DNA of 64,000 nucleotides from Mycobacterium sp. D16R12 (GTDB lineage Bacteria; Actinomycetota; Actinomycetes; Mycobacteriales; Mycobacteriaceae). Location: NCBI RefSeq assembly GCF_002013465.1, contig NZ_MAFC01000009.1, forward strand, positions 62,001-126,000, written 5' to 3'. The position numbers and the translations under genes were made by a program. The notes beneath the pieces are model-generated. The model worked only from the letters and a program-made list of their open reading frames with translations, was not told the origin of the DNA and did no database searches. Every line of letters starts with the position of its first letter. The stretch's first letter is position 1. This document shows positions 1-9,138 of this stretch, in pieces.

Positions 1-321
1 AACGGGGAGAAACGGACGCTGCCCCTGGTAGCCCGGTATGCTCAGCACTGGAATTTCCCTAACGGCACACCTGAGGAATTTGCGCGTAAGCGTGACATCC
101 TGCGCGCGCGATGCGCAGATATCGGACGTGACCCGTCAGAGATCGTCACCTCTGCGCACATCTGGCTCAAATCCGGATCCCGCGAAGATATCTCACGCCT
201 GGTGGATGAGATCGCGGCATTCCAGAACGAGGGGCTTGAGGCCGCTGTTATCTACCTACCGCCACCATTAGATCCCCGTGTGCTCACCCCACTGGCGGTC
301 GAACTCGACGCTCTCGTCTAG
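1..321 (+). CDS. LLM-class F420-dependent oxidoreductase, C-terminal fragment
   Basis: The frame is open from the first base, so the start lies outside the window; 106 C-terminal residues are visible. They begin with GEKRTLPLVARYAQHWN, a hallmark stretch of luciferase-like, probably F420-dependent oxidoreductases, where a glycine-rich loop is followed by a helix and the last TIM-barrel strands. The C-terminal 60 residues contain the usual RDPSEI segment and end in a helix. Substrate cannot be deduced. The next gene, an SDR on the same strand, follows after about 90 bp, so shared transcription is possible but not shown. Confidence 0.8.
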   Translation, partial: NGEKRTLPLVARYAQHWNFPNGTPEEFARKRDILRARCADIGRDPSEIVTSAHIWLKSGSREDISRLVDEIAAFQNEGLEAAVIYLPPPLDPRVLTPLAVELDALV

Positions 322-409
322 CCGAACAGCGCAGAAGGAGGACGTATCTGGCATCTGAATTTCTCAGCGCGCAGTACTTTCAGAAACGTAACGAGAGAGG
401 ACACAGATC

Positions 410-1219
410 ATGGTGGGTATTCCTGATTCAATCGAAACGGTGCAGCCGTACCGTCCGTCGGAGCGGCCGCTCGCCGGGAAGGTGGCCGTGGTAACCGGGG
501 CCTCGGCGAATATGGGTGCTGCGCTTGCCCGGACGCTCGCCCATGACGGGGCCCGGGTTGTTGTGCACTACCGCAGCGATTCAAAAAAGGACAAGGCCGC
601 GCAGGTGGTTCAGGAGATTCAGGACGCCGGAGGCGAAGCGGTCAGCTATCAGGCTGACCTGGTGGTCCCGGGAAATTGCACCAAGCTTGTCGATTTCACT
701 TTCGAGGCGTTCGGCCGCTGGGACATCCTCGTGAACACCGCTGGAATGATCGTGCGAAAGCCCTTGGCGGACATCACTGAGGATGAGTACGACGCCGTGT
801 TCAACACCAATGCCAAGACGGTGTTCTTTATGATGCGCGAGGCCGCGCGACGGATGGCCGACGACGGCCGGATCCTGAGCTTCATCACGGCAATGGTCGG
901 CGCGCTGGCACCCACATACAGTGCCTACGCCGGGTCGAAGGCTCCGGTGGAGCACTTCAGCAAGGCGTTGGCCAAAGAGGTGGGTGGCCGTGGGATCACT
1001 GTTAACTGTATCGCGCCGGGGCCGCTGCAAACCAGCTTCTTCTATCCCGCGGAGTCTGACGAGAACATTGCCTGGCTGCAGTCGATGAGTATCAACGGGC
1101 AGATTGGACGCGGCGACGACATCTTGCCTGTGGCAAGGCTGTTGGTGCTTCCAGAGGGCCGTTGGACGACCGCTCAGACCATCTTCGTCAACGGTGGCAT
1201 CCTGTCCACCATTAACTAG
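410..1219 (+). CDS. SDR family NAD(P)-dependent oxidoreductase
   Basis: A 269-residue classical short-chain dehydrogenase. The nucleotide-binding motif VTGASANMGAALA lies near residue 30, NTAG near residue 110, and the catalytic Tyr-Lys pair is in YSAYAGSK near residue 170. ITVNCIAPGPLQT follows, the usual segment after the active site. The start is supported by a GAGAGGA box about 8 bases upstream of ATG. It is followed after 18 bp by a small NTF2-like gene with its own strong AAGGAGG site, so the two form an operon. The AraC regulator that converges on this pair is a candidate controller. Substrate is unknown. Confidence 0.88.
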   Translation: MVGIPDSIETVQPYRPSERPLAGKVAVVTGASANMGAALARTLAHDGARVVVHYRSDSKKDKAAQVVQEIQDAGGEAVSYQADLVVPGNCTKLVDFTFEAFGRWDILVNTAGMIVRKPLADITEDEYDAVFNTNAKTVFFMMREAARRMADDGRILSFITAMVGALAPTYSAYAGSKAPVEHFSKALAKEVGGRGITVNCIAPGPLQTSFFYPAESDENIAWLQSMSINGQIGRGDDILPVARLLVLPEGRWTTAQTIFVNGGILSTIN

Positions 1220-1237
1220 TGCCTCAAGGAGGCTGTT

Positions 1238-1567
1238 ATGCCATCTCCAACAACAGATTTAGGTCTTGTCAGCGATCCTGCAGTGCGGGACGCGGTCACG
1301 GCTTGGCAGAGTAAAGATAGCGATCACTGGCTGGCGGCGTTCGTCGAGGCTCCCGCTCTCACCGATGACGGCGCATCGCGTGATTTCAACGTTTTCAGCG
1401 CTGAAATCGGCAACGAGTACTTCACGCAGATAGAGCGGGTCAGCCCGGACGGGCGCACCGTTATCGGGCAGTTTCATAGCGACACGTGGGGAGACTTCCG
1501 GACGTTCTTCCGATTCATTCAGGGGCCAGAGGGAAAGTTCACCAAGCTGGAGATCGGCCAAGCCTGA
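1238..1567 (+). CDS. small NTF2/SnoaL-like protein
   Basis: A 109-residue protein with a strong AAGGAGG ribosome site just before ATG. The pattern of an N-terminal amphipathic helix (VTAWQSKDSDHWLAAFV), a middle hydrophobic segment and C-terminal strands (GDFRTFFRFIQGPEGKFTKLEIGQA cut into pieces) fits the NTF2/SnoaL-like cone fold. Such small proteins often act as isomerases, dehydratases or ligand binders next to oxidoreductases. Its 18-bp spacing from the SDR gene suggests it works on the same compound. The family call is by pattern only. Confidence 0.6.
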   Translation: MPSPTTDLGLVSDPAVRDAVTAWQSKDSDHWLAAFVEAPALTDDGASRDFNVFSAEIGNEYFTQIERVSPDGRTVIGQFHSDTWGDFRTFFRFIQGPEGKFTKLEIGQA

Positions 1568-1594
1568 CCCGCCGACTTTCGAACGCGTGGGATT

Positions 1595-2524
1595 TCAGGT
1601 GCGATCGCGATAGGCGCTGGGCGAGGTGCCGACGTGATCCTCGAATGTGACGGCGAAGTGGTTGGAGTCCGAAAGCCCTATGGCAGTGCCAATTTCAGCG
1701 ATCGATAGTGCGGTCTGGCTCAGTAGCCGTTTTGCTTTGGCGATGCGCCGCCTCAGGAAGAACTGATATGGCGTGGTGTGGAACGTCGCGGCGAATGACC
1801 GGGTGAACTCGCGTACGGTCATGCTGCAGCAGTCGGCGAGCTGAGCAAGTCCGATGTGACTGTCCGGGCTGTTGTCGAGGTATTCGATCAGTGCAGCCCG
1901 GGTTGGCTTGTCCAGCCTTCGGTAGTAAGGGGGTTGTGTCCCACCACCACCAGCGTGCCTGTCGGCCAGGTGGAGCAGTAGTGACTCGGTGAGCGATTCG
2001 ATGAGCAAGAGCGCAAAGACGTCTTCCCGGTCTCTTACCCCGTTGATCCGCTCGACTAGCTGATACGTGAGTGAATCACGTTGCCCAATTGCGGGTTTGA
2101 CAGTCGCACTCGGGATGGCTGCGGTGGGGATGGAGAGCTGGCAGTACTGCACGGCATCGCCGTGCGCAAGAGCGGCGTACTGGTGCTCGGCGGGAATGAC
2201 CCACACATCACCGATGTTAGGCAGTGCACGCCCCGACGGTCCGTGCTCGATCTCGAATTCCATGGTGCGCAATTGGCCACGGCGATGCACGATGATGATG
2301 TGGCGTGATTCGTGAAAGAACCAGTCAGTGGGAGTCGTAACTTGCTCGGTGGCGAACACGTACTCGGCATCGCCCGCGGTCACGCTCGCACGGGATTGCC
2401 ATGTGCGGGGGGTACGCGGCCTGATCCCATCCCACACCGTCAACTGACGAGAGCCAGTTCTTGTGCCTGCGTCAGGGCTTGTCGCACGGGTGGGGAGGCG
2501 CGAGAAATCACTGGTGAACTTCAC
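1595..2524 (-). CDS. AraC family transcriptional regulator
   Basis: About 309 residues when started at the GTG at 2524; an in-frame start at 2569 is also possible. The C-terminal 100 residues contain two helix-turn-helix units: GLAQLADCCSMTVREFTRSF and, after the linker, LSIAEIGTAIGLSDSNHFAVTF, ending in the usual GTSPSAYRDR. The N-terminal part looks like an AraC-binding-like cupin/sensor domain (EIEHGPSGRALPNIGDVWVI region). The gene converges on the SDR/NTF2-like pair, its most likely target, 28 bp from the end of that operon. Confidence 0.85.
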   Translation of the reverse strand: MKFTSDFSRLPTRATSPDAGTRTGSRQLTVWDGIRPRTPRTWQSRASVTAGDAEYVFATEQVTTPTDWFFHESRHIIIVHRRGQLRTMEFEIEHGPSGRALPNIGDVWVIPAEHQYAALAHGDAVQYCQLSIPTAAIPSATVKPAIGQRDSLTYQLVERINGVRDREDVFALLLIESLTESLLLHLADRHAGGGGTQPPYYRRLDKPTRAALIEYLDNSPDSHIGLAQLADCCSMTVREFTRSFAATFHTTPYQFFLRRRIAKAKRLLSQTALSIAEIGTAIGLSDSNHFAVTFEDHVGTSPSAYRDRT

Positions 2525-2757
2525 GCGCGTCTCTTCTCGGATGGTGGACTGATGAGCTGGCCAGAGCATAAGCGCGTCAGCGTGTTCAGGGGCACCTCGG
2601 AGTGTGTGCGCCTCGACACCCCAGTTGATCTACGCGGAGCAAGACGTTGACCCGTCACATACTTCGTGCGGGTAGCGCCAATTTCCGTCCTCAGATCGGG
2701 GCGTCCCATAGGTTCGCTGCAGTAGGTACACCGCAGTACAGACACCTGAGGAGCACC

Positions 2758-3267
2758 ATGGTGAAGAACCTGCTTCGGCGCCCAGCAGAGGTATTACGCA
2801 CGGAAACGACAGCGGGTGTACGCGACGAGTACTCGTTAGATGTCTTGGCACCGCGAGAACAGCTGTGGGACATGGTTTCCGATATCACCCGCATGGGCAG
2901 GTTCAGCCCTGAGAACCGCACCGGATGGTGGCTGAAACCCTCCGCGATACCCGCGGTGAACTCGTGGTTTGTCGGCTTCAACCGCATTGGACCAGTCATC
3001 TGGTTAACGCCGTGCCGCGTGACGGCACTGGAGCCCGGCCGCCATTGTGAGTTCAAGGTCTATCTCGTCGGCACAGTATGGGGCTACTACCTGGAGCTCG
3101 CTGAGAACGGCGTTGTCAAGGTCACCGAGTACCGAGAGTGGCCGCGCTCGGCGTTTCTCTACAAAGTGTTGCGCTGGTCGGGCCCGTTCGGGAGGCCACG
3201 TGACATCCTCGCGCTGGAGGGACTGCATCGCTCGCTGCAACGAATCAAGGAGACCGCCGAGGGTTAG
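2758..3267 (+). CDS. SRPBCC family protein
   Basis: A 169-residue protein starting at ATG 2758 behind a GAGGAG site. After a short N-terminal region it shows the START/Bet v1-like beginning, DEYSLDVLAPREQLWDMVSD, then ITRMGRFSPENRTGWWLKP, typical of polyketide cyclase/dehydrase-like SRPBCC proteins that bind hydrophobic ligands in a deep pocket. There is no signal peptide, so it is probably cytosolic. Its stop codon overlaps the stop of the convergent PaiB-like gene by four bases. Ligand unknown. Confidence 0.75.
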   Translation: MVKNLLRRPAEVLRTETTAGVRDEYSLDVLAPREQLWDMVSDITRMGRFSPENRTGWWLKPSAIPAVNSWFVGFNRIGPVIWLTPCRVTALEPGRHCEFKVYLVGTVWGYYLELAENGVVKVTEYREWPRSAFLYKVLRWSGPFGRPRDILALEGLHRSLQRIKETAEG

Positions 3268-3884
3268 TCCCCGGAGCTCTGGGCCTGCACACGCTCGGCG
3301 ACGCGTTGGTCTGCCGGATTGGAGGACTGACGCAGTCCGTCGATCACACCGGTGCGATTGCGTTCGGGCTGGTTCTGCGACATCTTCGTCTTGCCTTCGA
3401 CACGATCGATGCTCAGTTCGATCCCGACGATGGCGCGTATCTGTGCGGCGGTGAACGGCTCTGGCGCATCATCGATTCCCCAGGGCGAATCCCTGTTCTG
3501 CTCATGCCGGTTCGTGAGTTCGGCGACGAGCGTGCGTACCCAGTCTGCATCGTCATGAGCGGTGAGGGTGCCGTGAACGGTGACGACTTCGTAGTTCCAG
3601 GTCGGCACCACTTTGCCGGTTTCACCTTTCGTGGCATAGAAGCTGGGGGAGATGTAGGCCTGTGGCCCGGGAATGATCGCGACGGTCGGTCCACTTCGTT
3701 GCCAGTGCGGGTTGGCCCGGGAGACATGCCCGACCAAAGTGCGGGTCACGGCCCGATAGAGCAGGGGAACCGGTGTCACCATGTATCCGCCGTCGTCATG
3801 CGTAACGAGGTGGGCCAGGCCGACTTCGGAGAGTGCCGCAGCCGTCTCGTCGTCCCGCATCGCGAAGCTCTTCGGTACGTACAC
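3264..3884 (-). CDS. FMN-binding negative transcriptional regulator, PaiB-like
   Basis: A 206-residue protein. It begins MYVPKSFAMRDDETAAAL, the invariant opening of the PaiB family, and continues with LVTHDD, GHVSRANPHWQ, YISPSFYATK and VPTWNYEVVTVHG, all matching the split-barrel FMN-binding fold of PaiB. Family members are flavin-binding proteins linked to repression of sporulation or protease genes in Bacillus; the role in actinobacteria is not established. It diverges from the MFS gene after 140 bp, and that interval holds a 13-bp palindrome (3999-4011). Confidence 0.85.
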   Translation of the reverse strand: MYVPKSFAMRDDETAAALSEVGLAHLVTHDDGGYMVTPVPLLYRAVTRTLVGHVSRANPHWQRSGPTVAIIPGPQAYISPSFYATKGETGKVVPTWNYEVVTVHGTLTAHDDADWVRTLVAELTNRHEQNRDSPWGIDDAPEPFTAAQIRAIVGIELSIDRVEGKTKMSQNQPERNRTGVIDGLRQSSNPADQRVAERVQAQSSGD

Positions 3885-3998
3885 GAGCTCATTGTCCTCA
3901 ACGACTATCGGTCAAGCGAGTGAGATAGGCGGGCTCCGCCCCGTGAGGGCGTGCGATCTCGTCCCCAGCGGCGCCCGCGTGAGACCACCTACAGTGGT

Positions 3999-4011
3999 TG
4001 TTCGAAGAACA
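3999..4011. promoter_or_regulatory. 13-bp palindrome before the MFS gene
   Basis: TGTTC-GAA-GAACA is perfectly palindromic and sits 14 bases upstream of the MFS start codon. A TACAGT element at 3990-3995 could be the -10 box, which would put the palindrome over the transcription start. It may be an operator for an unidentified repressor; the binding protein is unknown. Confidence 0.3.
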
Positions 4012-4024
4012 TCGAGAGGACCGT

Positions 4025-5284
4025 ATGTCTACGGAAACGCCTGCTACACGCCTTGAGGCGGATGTCCGGGTTGTGCAGCCGCGCGCCTTCCTGCCGGTCT
4101 TTCTGCTGGCCTACTTCGCCTCCGCGGTCGCACTGCTCGCCGCCGGCGCGGTCAGTATTCCCTTGCGTCTCGCCGAGCTCGACCCAGCACACAAGACGCA
4201 GGCGCTGTCGCTGACGATGGCTCTCGGGGGAATTGCGATCATCGTGGTGACACCGCCGCTGGGCCATCTCAGCGACACATCGACCTCGCGATTCGGTATC
4301 CGCAGGCCGTTTCTCGTGGGGGGCACCCTCATCGGGGCGGTGGGTCTGACGACATTGGCCACGGCACCGACGGTCGGCGGGGTCGTGGCTGGTTGGTGCA
4401 TCACCCAGATGGGTTTCGCGGCAACGCTTGTGGTGTTCAACGCACTGTTGGCAGATCAGATATCGGTCACGATCCGGGCACGTGTCGCGGCGGCGTTTGG
4501 CATCTCGACCAGCCTGGCGCCCGTGGTCGGCAGCGTGTTCATCAACGTCCTGCCCAACGATCCCAGATGGTGGTTCGGTCTGCCGGCGGTGCTGGCGCTG
4601 CTGTGCAATAGCGCCGCCGTACTTGTTCTGCGCGACATCGTCCGCACTCAGCGAACCCCGCGAAGCTGGCAGGCGATCCTTGCCAGCTACTGGATAAATC
4701 CAAGGAAGCACCAGGATTTCGCGTGGGCGTGGATCTGTCGCCTCTTCGTCACGATGTCGGTGCTGTTGGTGACGGTCTACATGCTGTACATAGTGGCAGG
4801 CACCCTGGGGTTGTCCGAGCATGAGGCAGCCGCTAAGTACGGCGTCATCATCGGCGCCTTCTTGATCACCAATATGCTCACCGCAGCGGTGTCGGCGTGG
4901 TGGTCGGATCGCACCGGGCGGCGCAAGGGCATCGTCTGGACCTCGTGCCTGATCACCGCAGTTGGCTTGGTGATTCTATTGCTGTTCAAAGACTTCCATT
5001 CACTCCTGCTCGGCGCGGCGGTCATCGGAGCGGGGCAGGGCGCCTACGCCGCAGTGGATCTGGCACTGATGACGGAGGTGTTGCCCGAGACGGACTCATC
5101 GGGCAAAGACCTTGGCGTGGTGGCCATGGCATACCTGCTGCCGCAGCTGCTCGTCCCCCTGCTGGCAACAGCGTTATTCGGGTTACATCACACCCAAGGG
5201 GATTTCAGCATCCTGTACCTCGCGTCCATGGTGCTATCAGTCCTCGGTGCGCTGGCGGTCCTTCCGATCAAGTCCGTGCGGTAG
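4025..5284 (+). CDS. MFS transporter
   Basis: A 419-residue integral membrane protein with about 12 hydrophobic segments. ATG 4025 is preferred because a GAGAGGA site lies just before it. The loop after the second helix, LGHLSDTSTSRFGIRRPFLV, is the major facilitator signature, and a related motif WWSDRTGRRKGIVW follows helix 8. The family moves small solutes using proton or other gradients. Substrate cannot be inferred, although the fold resembles efflux-type and sugar-type MFS members. A PaiB-like gene diverges upstream. Confidence 0.85.
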   Translation: MSTETPATRLEADVRVVQPRAFLPVFLLAYFASAVALLAAGAVSIPLRLAELDPAHKTQALSLTMALGGIAIIVVTPPLGHLSDTSTSRFGIRRPFLVGGTLIGAVGLTTLATAPTVGGVVAGWCITQMGFAATLVVFNALLADQISVTIRARVAAAFGISTSLAPVVGSVFINVLPNDPRWWFGLPAVLALLCNSAAVLVLRDIVRTQRTPRSWQAILASYWINPRKHQDFAWAWICRLFVTMSVLLVTVYMLYIVAGTLGLSEHEAAAKYGVIIGAFLITNMLTAAVSAWWSDRTGRRKGIVWTSCLITAVGLVILLLFKDFHSLLLGAAVIGAGQGAYAAVDLALMTEVLPETDSSGKDLGVVAMAYLLPQLLVPLLATALFGLHHTQGDFSILYLASMVLSVLGALAVLPIKSVR

Positions 5285-5290
5285 CCGGCT

Positions 5291-6124
5291 CTACGTGATC
5301 GAGGCAATGGTGCTGTCCGACGCTGTCGGGGAGAGCAAGTCGATCGCCGGCAGCAAGGCCCTCAATACGGCGGGGTTGACCTCCACCGGCTGATGGGTAA
5401 CCGCGCGCACGATCCAGCGGCCGGCCTCCTGTGCCGATAGCGCGGCGGCGCCGTCGTATTCGGCTGTGGGTGCGATCATTTCGGTGCGTACGAGCGGGAA
5501 GTACACGTTGGTCGCGTGCACACCGGGGTGTGGACGTTCGGCGTTGAGACTGCGCCCGAAGATCGCCAGCGCGCTCTTTGAGGCCGCATACGCGGAGAAA
5601 CGCGGAAAAGTGTTGGCATGCAAGGCCCATGTGCAGACGTTGACGAACTGGCCGCGTCCGCGCTCGATCATTCCGGGCAGCAGGCCCAAGGTCAGCTGTA
5701 CGGGCGCCAAGTAGTTCAGTGCCATGGTCCGCTGGTAGTCGTGCAGCCGGTCGGATGCGTCGACAATGCGACGGCGGATGGAACGACCGGCGTTGTTCAC
5801 CAACACATCCACGCGTTGATCGATGAGGTACTCCAACAGTCGTTCGATCTCGGTCTGGTCGGACAGGTCGCAAGTACGCCACTCGCAACCGGTCTCTGCC
5901 GCAAGTATCTGCAGCTCGTCCGCACGGCGGGCTACGCCAATGACCCGGGCTCCGCGGTCGCGCAGTTGCGTGACGGTCTGCCGGCCGATTCCGGCGGACG
6001 CGCCCGTGACCACCACGGTCAGTTGGCTGACGTCGCGACCCGGGCCGGACAGCAGGGAATCGATCCGCGCGGGCAGCAGGGTGCGGCGCTGGGCAAGCTC
6101 TTGGACAGTGCGGCGAACGGACAC
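5291..6124 (-). CDS. SDR family oxidoreductase
   Basis: A 277-residue classical SDR. The GTG at 6124 is chosen because AGAGGA lies 5-6 bases upstream; a GTG at 6151 is an alternative. VVVTGASAGIGRQTV gives the cofactor loop, LVNNAGRS the NNAG motif, and YAASKSAL the catalytic Tyr and Lys. The N-terminal 35 residues precede the Rossmann fold and look helical. A 20-bp perfect palindrome 38 bp upstream of the start suggests control by a dimeric repressor. It converges on the MFS gene with a 6-bp gap. Confidence 0.85.
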   Translation of the reverse strand: MSVRRTVQELAQRRTLLPARIDSLLSGPGRDVSQLTVVVTGASAGIGRQTVTQLRDRGARVIGVARRADELQILAAETGCEWRTCDLSDQTEIERLLEYLIDQRVDVLVNNAGRSIRRRIVDASDRLHDYQRTMALNYLAPVQLTLGLLPGMIERGRGQFVNVCTWALHANTFPRFSAYAASKSALAIFGRSLNAERPHPGVHATNVYFPLVRTEMIAPTAEYDGAAALSAQEAGRWIVRAVTHQPVEVNPAVLRALLPAIDLLSPTASDSTIASIT

Positions 6125-6161
6125 GGAATTCCTCTCAAGTCGCTGGGCCACCCAGTACCCG

Positions 6162-6181
6162 ATATGACCACACGGTCATAT
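6162..6181. promoter_or_regulatory. 20-bp palindromic operator candidate
   Basis: ATATGACC-ACAC-GGTCATAT has perfect 8-bp arms. It lies 38 bp upstream of the SDR start at 6124 in the expected promoter region. The layout is typical of TetR-family operators, but no TetR gene is adjacent, so the regulator would be encoded elsewhere. Confidence 0.55.
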
Positions 6182-6314
6182 TAACGGACCAAAGAGACGA
6201 TTCCCGGGCCGGGGCCACTGCCGGCCGCACTACTCGGCACGGTCGGCGACATGCCGATTGACCCCGCGATCATCGGGATCGGCATTTCCGCGTGAGGTTG
6301 TCCGTTGAGCCGTG

Positions 6315-7103
6315 CTAGCGGCCGAAGGCGCGAGCGAATCTGCGGAGTTTGGGAGGTGGGTCTGCGGCCAGGGCCTCGATGTGATGACGGCCCTTGTCGG
6401 CAGCGCTGGCCAACTCCGCGCCGCGCTCTGAAAGTAGTTCTGCGAGTTCACTTCCGCGCTGTGAGGCAATCTCGGTCAGCTGGCTGCCGCGTCGTTGAGC
6501 GGTCTCAGCGAGCTCGGTTCCGCGCTCACGGGCATATTCGGCGATCAGCGGCGCCTTCTCGCGTACGGCTTCGCCGAGCTCTGCGGCTTTGGTCTGTAGT
6601 GAATGCGAGGGATGGTCGGCTCCGGGGATTGCCGAGGTAACGGCGGCGACGGCGTCGCTGGCAGCTTTACGGGCGCGCCACGACAAGCCGGGCCGTCCCT
6701 CGGTATCGATACCGGCGATGATCAATCCGCCCAGGAGCGAGATGTTCTTCCAGAAGTGAGTCTTCTGCTGCAACTTGAGATCGGGATCGGGTTCGCGCCA
6801 GAACGCCTGGTCCGCGAGGGTCGCCGGAACCAGAGTGCCGGCGAGTGTCCATGCTGACAGCCGGGGAAATCTGCCGCTGGCAAGAGCCAGCCCGGCGGCA
6901 AGCTGAGTGGCTGCATGGATGCGGACGTAGGTCTGCGGGTCTCGGGGCAGGTATCTGGTCGCGGACTCCGGCGCGCTGTCCAACAGATTGTCGACCAGCG
7001 GCTTGGCCACACCCGCAGAAGCGGCCGGACGGCGGAGGCCGTCAACTCCCGCCGCGATGAAGATGGACGAAAGCATCGGACGTGCAATGCGTCTCACCAG
7101 CAC
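6315..7103 (-). CDS. DoxX family membrane protein with repeat tail
   Basis: A 262-residue protein. The first 150 residues contain the DoxX-like four-helix membrane bundle, with the opening LVRRIARPMLSSIFIAAGVD, a PETYVR-like segment (DPQTYVRIHAATQLAAGLAL) and THFWKNISLLGGLII. Mycobacterial DoxX has been linked to membrane redox homeostasis. After residue 190 the protein carries four tandem 11-residue repeats of the form xRGxELAExAx (ERGTELAETAQ, RRGSQLTEIAS, QRGSELAELLS, ERGAELASAAD), predicted to form an extended amphipathic helix in the cytosol. It ends with a proline-rich tail. Confidence 0.8.
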   Translation of the reverse strand: MLVRRIARPMLSSIFIAAGVDGLRRPAASAGVAKPLVDNLLDSAPESATRYLPRDPQTYVRIHAATQLAAGLALASGRFPRLSAWTLAGTLVPATLADQAFWREPDPDLKLQQKTHFWKNISLLGGLIIAGIDTEGRPGLSWRARKAASDAVAAVTSAIPGADHPSHSLQTKAAELGEAVREKAPLIAEYARERGTELAETAQRRGSQLTEIASQRGSELAELLSERGAELASAADKGRHHIEALAADPPPKLRRFARAFGR

Positions 7104-7229
7104 AATTACCTCTCAGAAGCTCGCGAAAAATGAAGGGCCCCACAGCCGACCGGCTTGACCCACTAAAAATCCGGGCAACACTCAGTCAGATAGGCGTACC
7201 CGGTCGACTTCGTTTATGCAGGGGTGCAA

Positions 7230-7385
7230 TCAAAACCAGACCTTGCGGCCAGCAACCGGGCGGCCCACTGCCCCCAGGATCCACAGCACGGCCCCGGCCA
7301 CCACCAGGACTATTCCTATTGTCTGCAGAATCGGAACGACCAGTACGTACCCCAACACGGCCAGCAGAATGCCCAAGATGATCAT
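7230..7385 (-). CDS. small hydrophobic membrane protein (DUF6131-like)
   Basis: Only 51 residues, starting at ATG 7385 with a strong AAGGAGAGG site six bases upstream. The protein is almost one continuous hydrophobic stretch (MIILGILLAVLGYVL, then IGIVLVVAGAVLWILGAVG), giving two transmembrane helices and a short basic tail GRPVAGRKVWF. Similar tiny two-helix proteins are common in mycobacteria and are annotated as DUF6131; function is unknown. It sits alone between the PPE and DoxX genes on the same strand. Confidence 0.65.
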   Translation of the reverse strand: MIILGILLAVLGYVLVVPILQTIGIVLVVAGAVLWILGAVGRPVAGRKVWF

Positions 7386-7488
7386 GATGTCCTCTCCTTG
7401 CCCAGTGCGCCCAGGCCTTATGTGCGAAGACATACCCGCTCGAAGGAATACTGAAACATCGATAATGAAGCGCGGGAAACGCGAGTGG

Positions 7489-8991
7489 TCAGCGGCTCTC
7501 GCGGTCGCCGTCAGCGGCGTTCCAGGTTTGCGGCAGCATCGGACTGGTCCGGCTCTCGGGTGCGTCCCCAGCGAAAGTGGTCAATCCGGCGGCCTCGGTA
7601 CCGGCAGCCGTCGTGCGCACGCCGGCGAAGCCGAGCCTCCCTGCGCCCGTGCTGGAAGCACTCGCGATCACTGGATCATCAGGGCCGGCGGGGATTTCGG
7701 CATCCATGGTGGCGTACTCGTGGCGGTAGCCGCGGTCCTCAACGGTCCCGCGGCGACGCCTGCGGTTCTTGGACTTTCCGGGATTGCAGGCCAGTGCGGT
7801 GGCGGCTGCCACGGCGCTGCTCGGTGCGTGGGCCACGGCCCCAGTGCTCTGGCCCATGGTCGGCCCGAACCCGAAGCCGGGACCGTCACCCCGAACCGCG
7901 TAACCCAGACCTTCGACTCCCGCGGGTGGCGGGGTAGGCGCCGGGGCAGAGCTGGGAGCCGCGGTGGCGGTGGATGACGGGGCGGGCGCGGCCGAGCTCG
8001 CCGTGGTCACCGTGCCACCACTGATCGCGACGGCGCTCGGTTGCTCAGCACGTGGATTGACGCTTTCCGCGGCTAGGTCGGCCGGTGGGGCCGGCGGCAT
8101 CTGCGCCAGGCTGCCCAAGGTGATCGCGAGCGGGAGCGAGATGCCCGCTGCGGGGCCCAAGATTGCGGCGTAGATGGGCGTGCCCATCACACCAAATGTT
8201 GCAGCGTATGCGAATACGAAGAACAGCGGCTGCCAGGTAACCAGGGCTGCGGCCGGGTTGGTGGAGAAGTCGATGATGATCCGGATGATGGTGCCGACCG
8301 GGTCGGTGATCAGTCCCTTCAGCGCGCGATACATGCCCAGGAAGTGTTGGGAGTTGGCCAGCAACATCTCGATGGGATCGTTCGGATCAGGCACGATGGG
8401 CGGTGGCTTGGTGGCGTCCTGCGCCGCGGCCCGTGCGATTGCACCACTTTCTGGCGAGAGCAGTACCGGTGATGGGAGGGCCGGCGGTGCTGATGTCACG
8501 GAGGTCTCGGAGACGGCCTGGTAGGTGCTCATCACGGTAGCGGCCTGTATCCACATCCGGATGTAGTCGGCCTCATTGACGGCGATCGGAATAGTGTTGA
8601 TACCAAAGAAATTGGTGGCGATCAGCGCCCCGTGCGTCGCATGATTGGCGGCGAGTTCGACAAGGGTCGGCATGGTAGCCAGGGCCTCGGAGTATGCCGT
8701 GGCCGCTGTTTCGGTCTGGGCCGCCACTCCCGCGCTGGCCGTGCTGGTCTGCTGTAACCAGCTCAGGTAGGGCACGTGTGCGGCCTGGTACTGCTCTGAG
8801 CTGGGGCCGCTCCATGAGCCTGCCCGCACCGAACCCAGCGTTGTGGTGAGTTCCGTTGCTGCTGAAGAGTATTCCGTGCTCAACGAACGCCACGCGTCTG
8901 CCGCCGCGAGCAGGGGTCCGGGTCCCGGGCCGCTGCTCAGCAAGGCCGAATGCACTTCGGGAGGGGCCGCCATCCATACCGGAGCTGTCAT
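7489..8991 (-). CDS. PPE family protein
   Basis: A 500-residue PPE protein. The N-terminal 180 residues form the helical PPE domain: [15 protein letters not shown] with Pro-Pro-Glu near residue 10, and the WxG turn GSWSGPSS near residue 58. The rest holds hydrophobic segments followed by a Pro/Ala/Ser-rich low-complexity region. PPE proteins are ESX (type VII) substrates found at the cell surface. No PE, Esx or ESX gene is in the window, so its partner is encoded elsewhere. An IdeR-like iron box lies about 150 bp upstream, suggesting iron-dependent repression, as known for some heme- or siderophore-linked PPE proteins. Confidence 0.9.
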   Translation of the reverse strand: MTAPVWMAAPPEVHSALLSSGPGPGPLLAAADAWRSLSTEYSSAATELTTTLGSVRAGSWSGPSSEQYQAAHVPYLSWLQQTSTASAGVAAQTETAATAYSEALATMPTLVELAANHATHGALIATNFFGINTIPIAVNEADYIRMWIQAATVMSTYQAVSETSVTSAPPALPSPVLLSPESGAIARAAAQDATKPPPIVPDPNDPIEMLLANSQHFLGMYRALKGLITDPVGTIIRIIIDFSTNPAAALVTWQPLFFVFAYAATFGVMGTPIYAAILGPAAGISLPLAITLGSLAQMPPAPPADLAAESVNPRAEQPSAVAISGGTVTTASSAAPAPSSTATAAPSSAPAPTPPPAGVEGLGYAVRGDGPGFGFGPTMGQSTGAVAHAPSSAVAAATALACNPGKSKNRRRRRGTVEDRGYRHEYATMDAEIPAGPDDPVIASASSTGAGRLGFAGVRTTAAGTEAAGLTTFAGDAPESRTSPMLPQTWNAADGDRESR

Positions 8992-9138
8992 GAGACGTTG
9001 CCTACGCCGTTAATCGAATTGACTGTGGGGGAACCAGTTTCGCGACTCATCATCTGACCGATTGCAGGGCGACACACGGGCGGCCCTGGCGTCTCCTCTC
9101 CAGTGCTCGCTGACCTCCTACGAAATGGGTCAGCCAAT

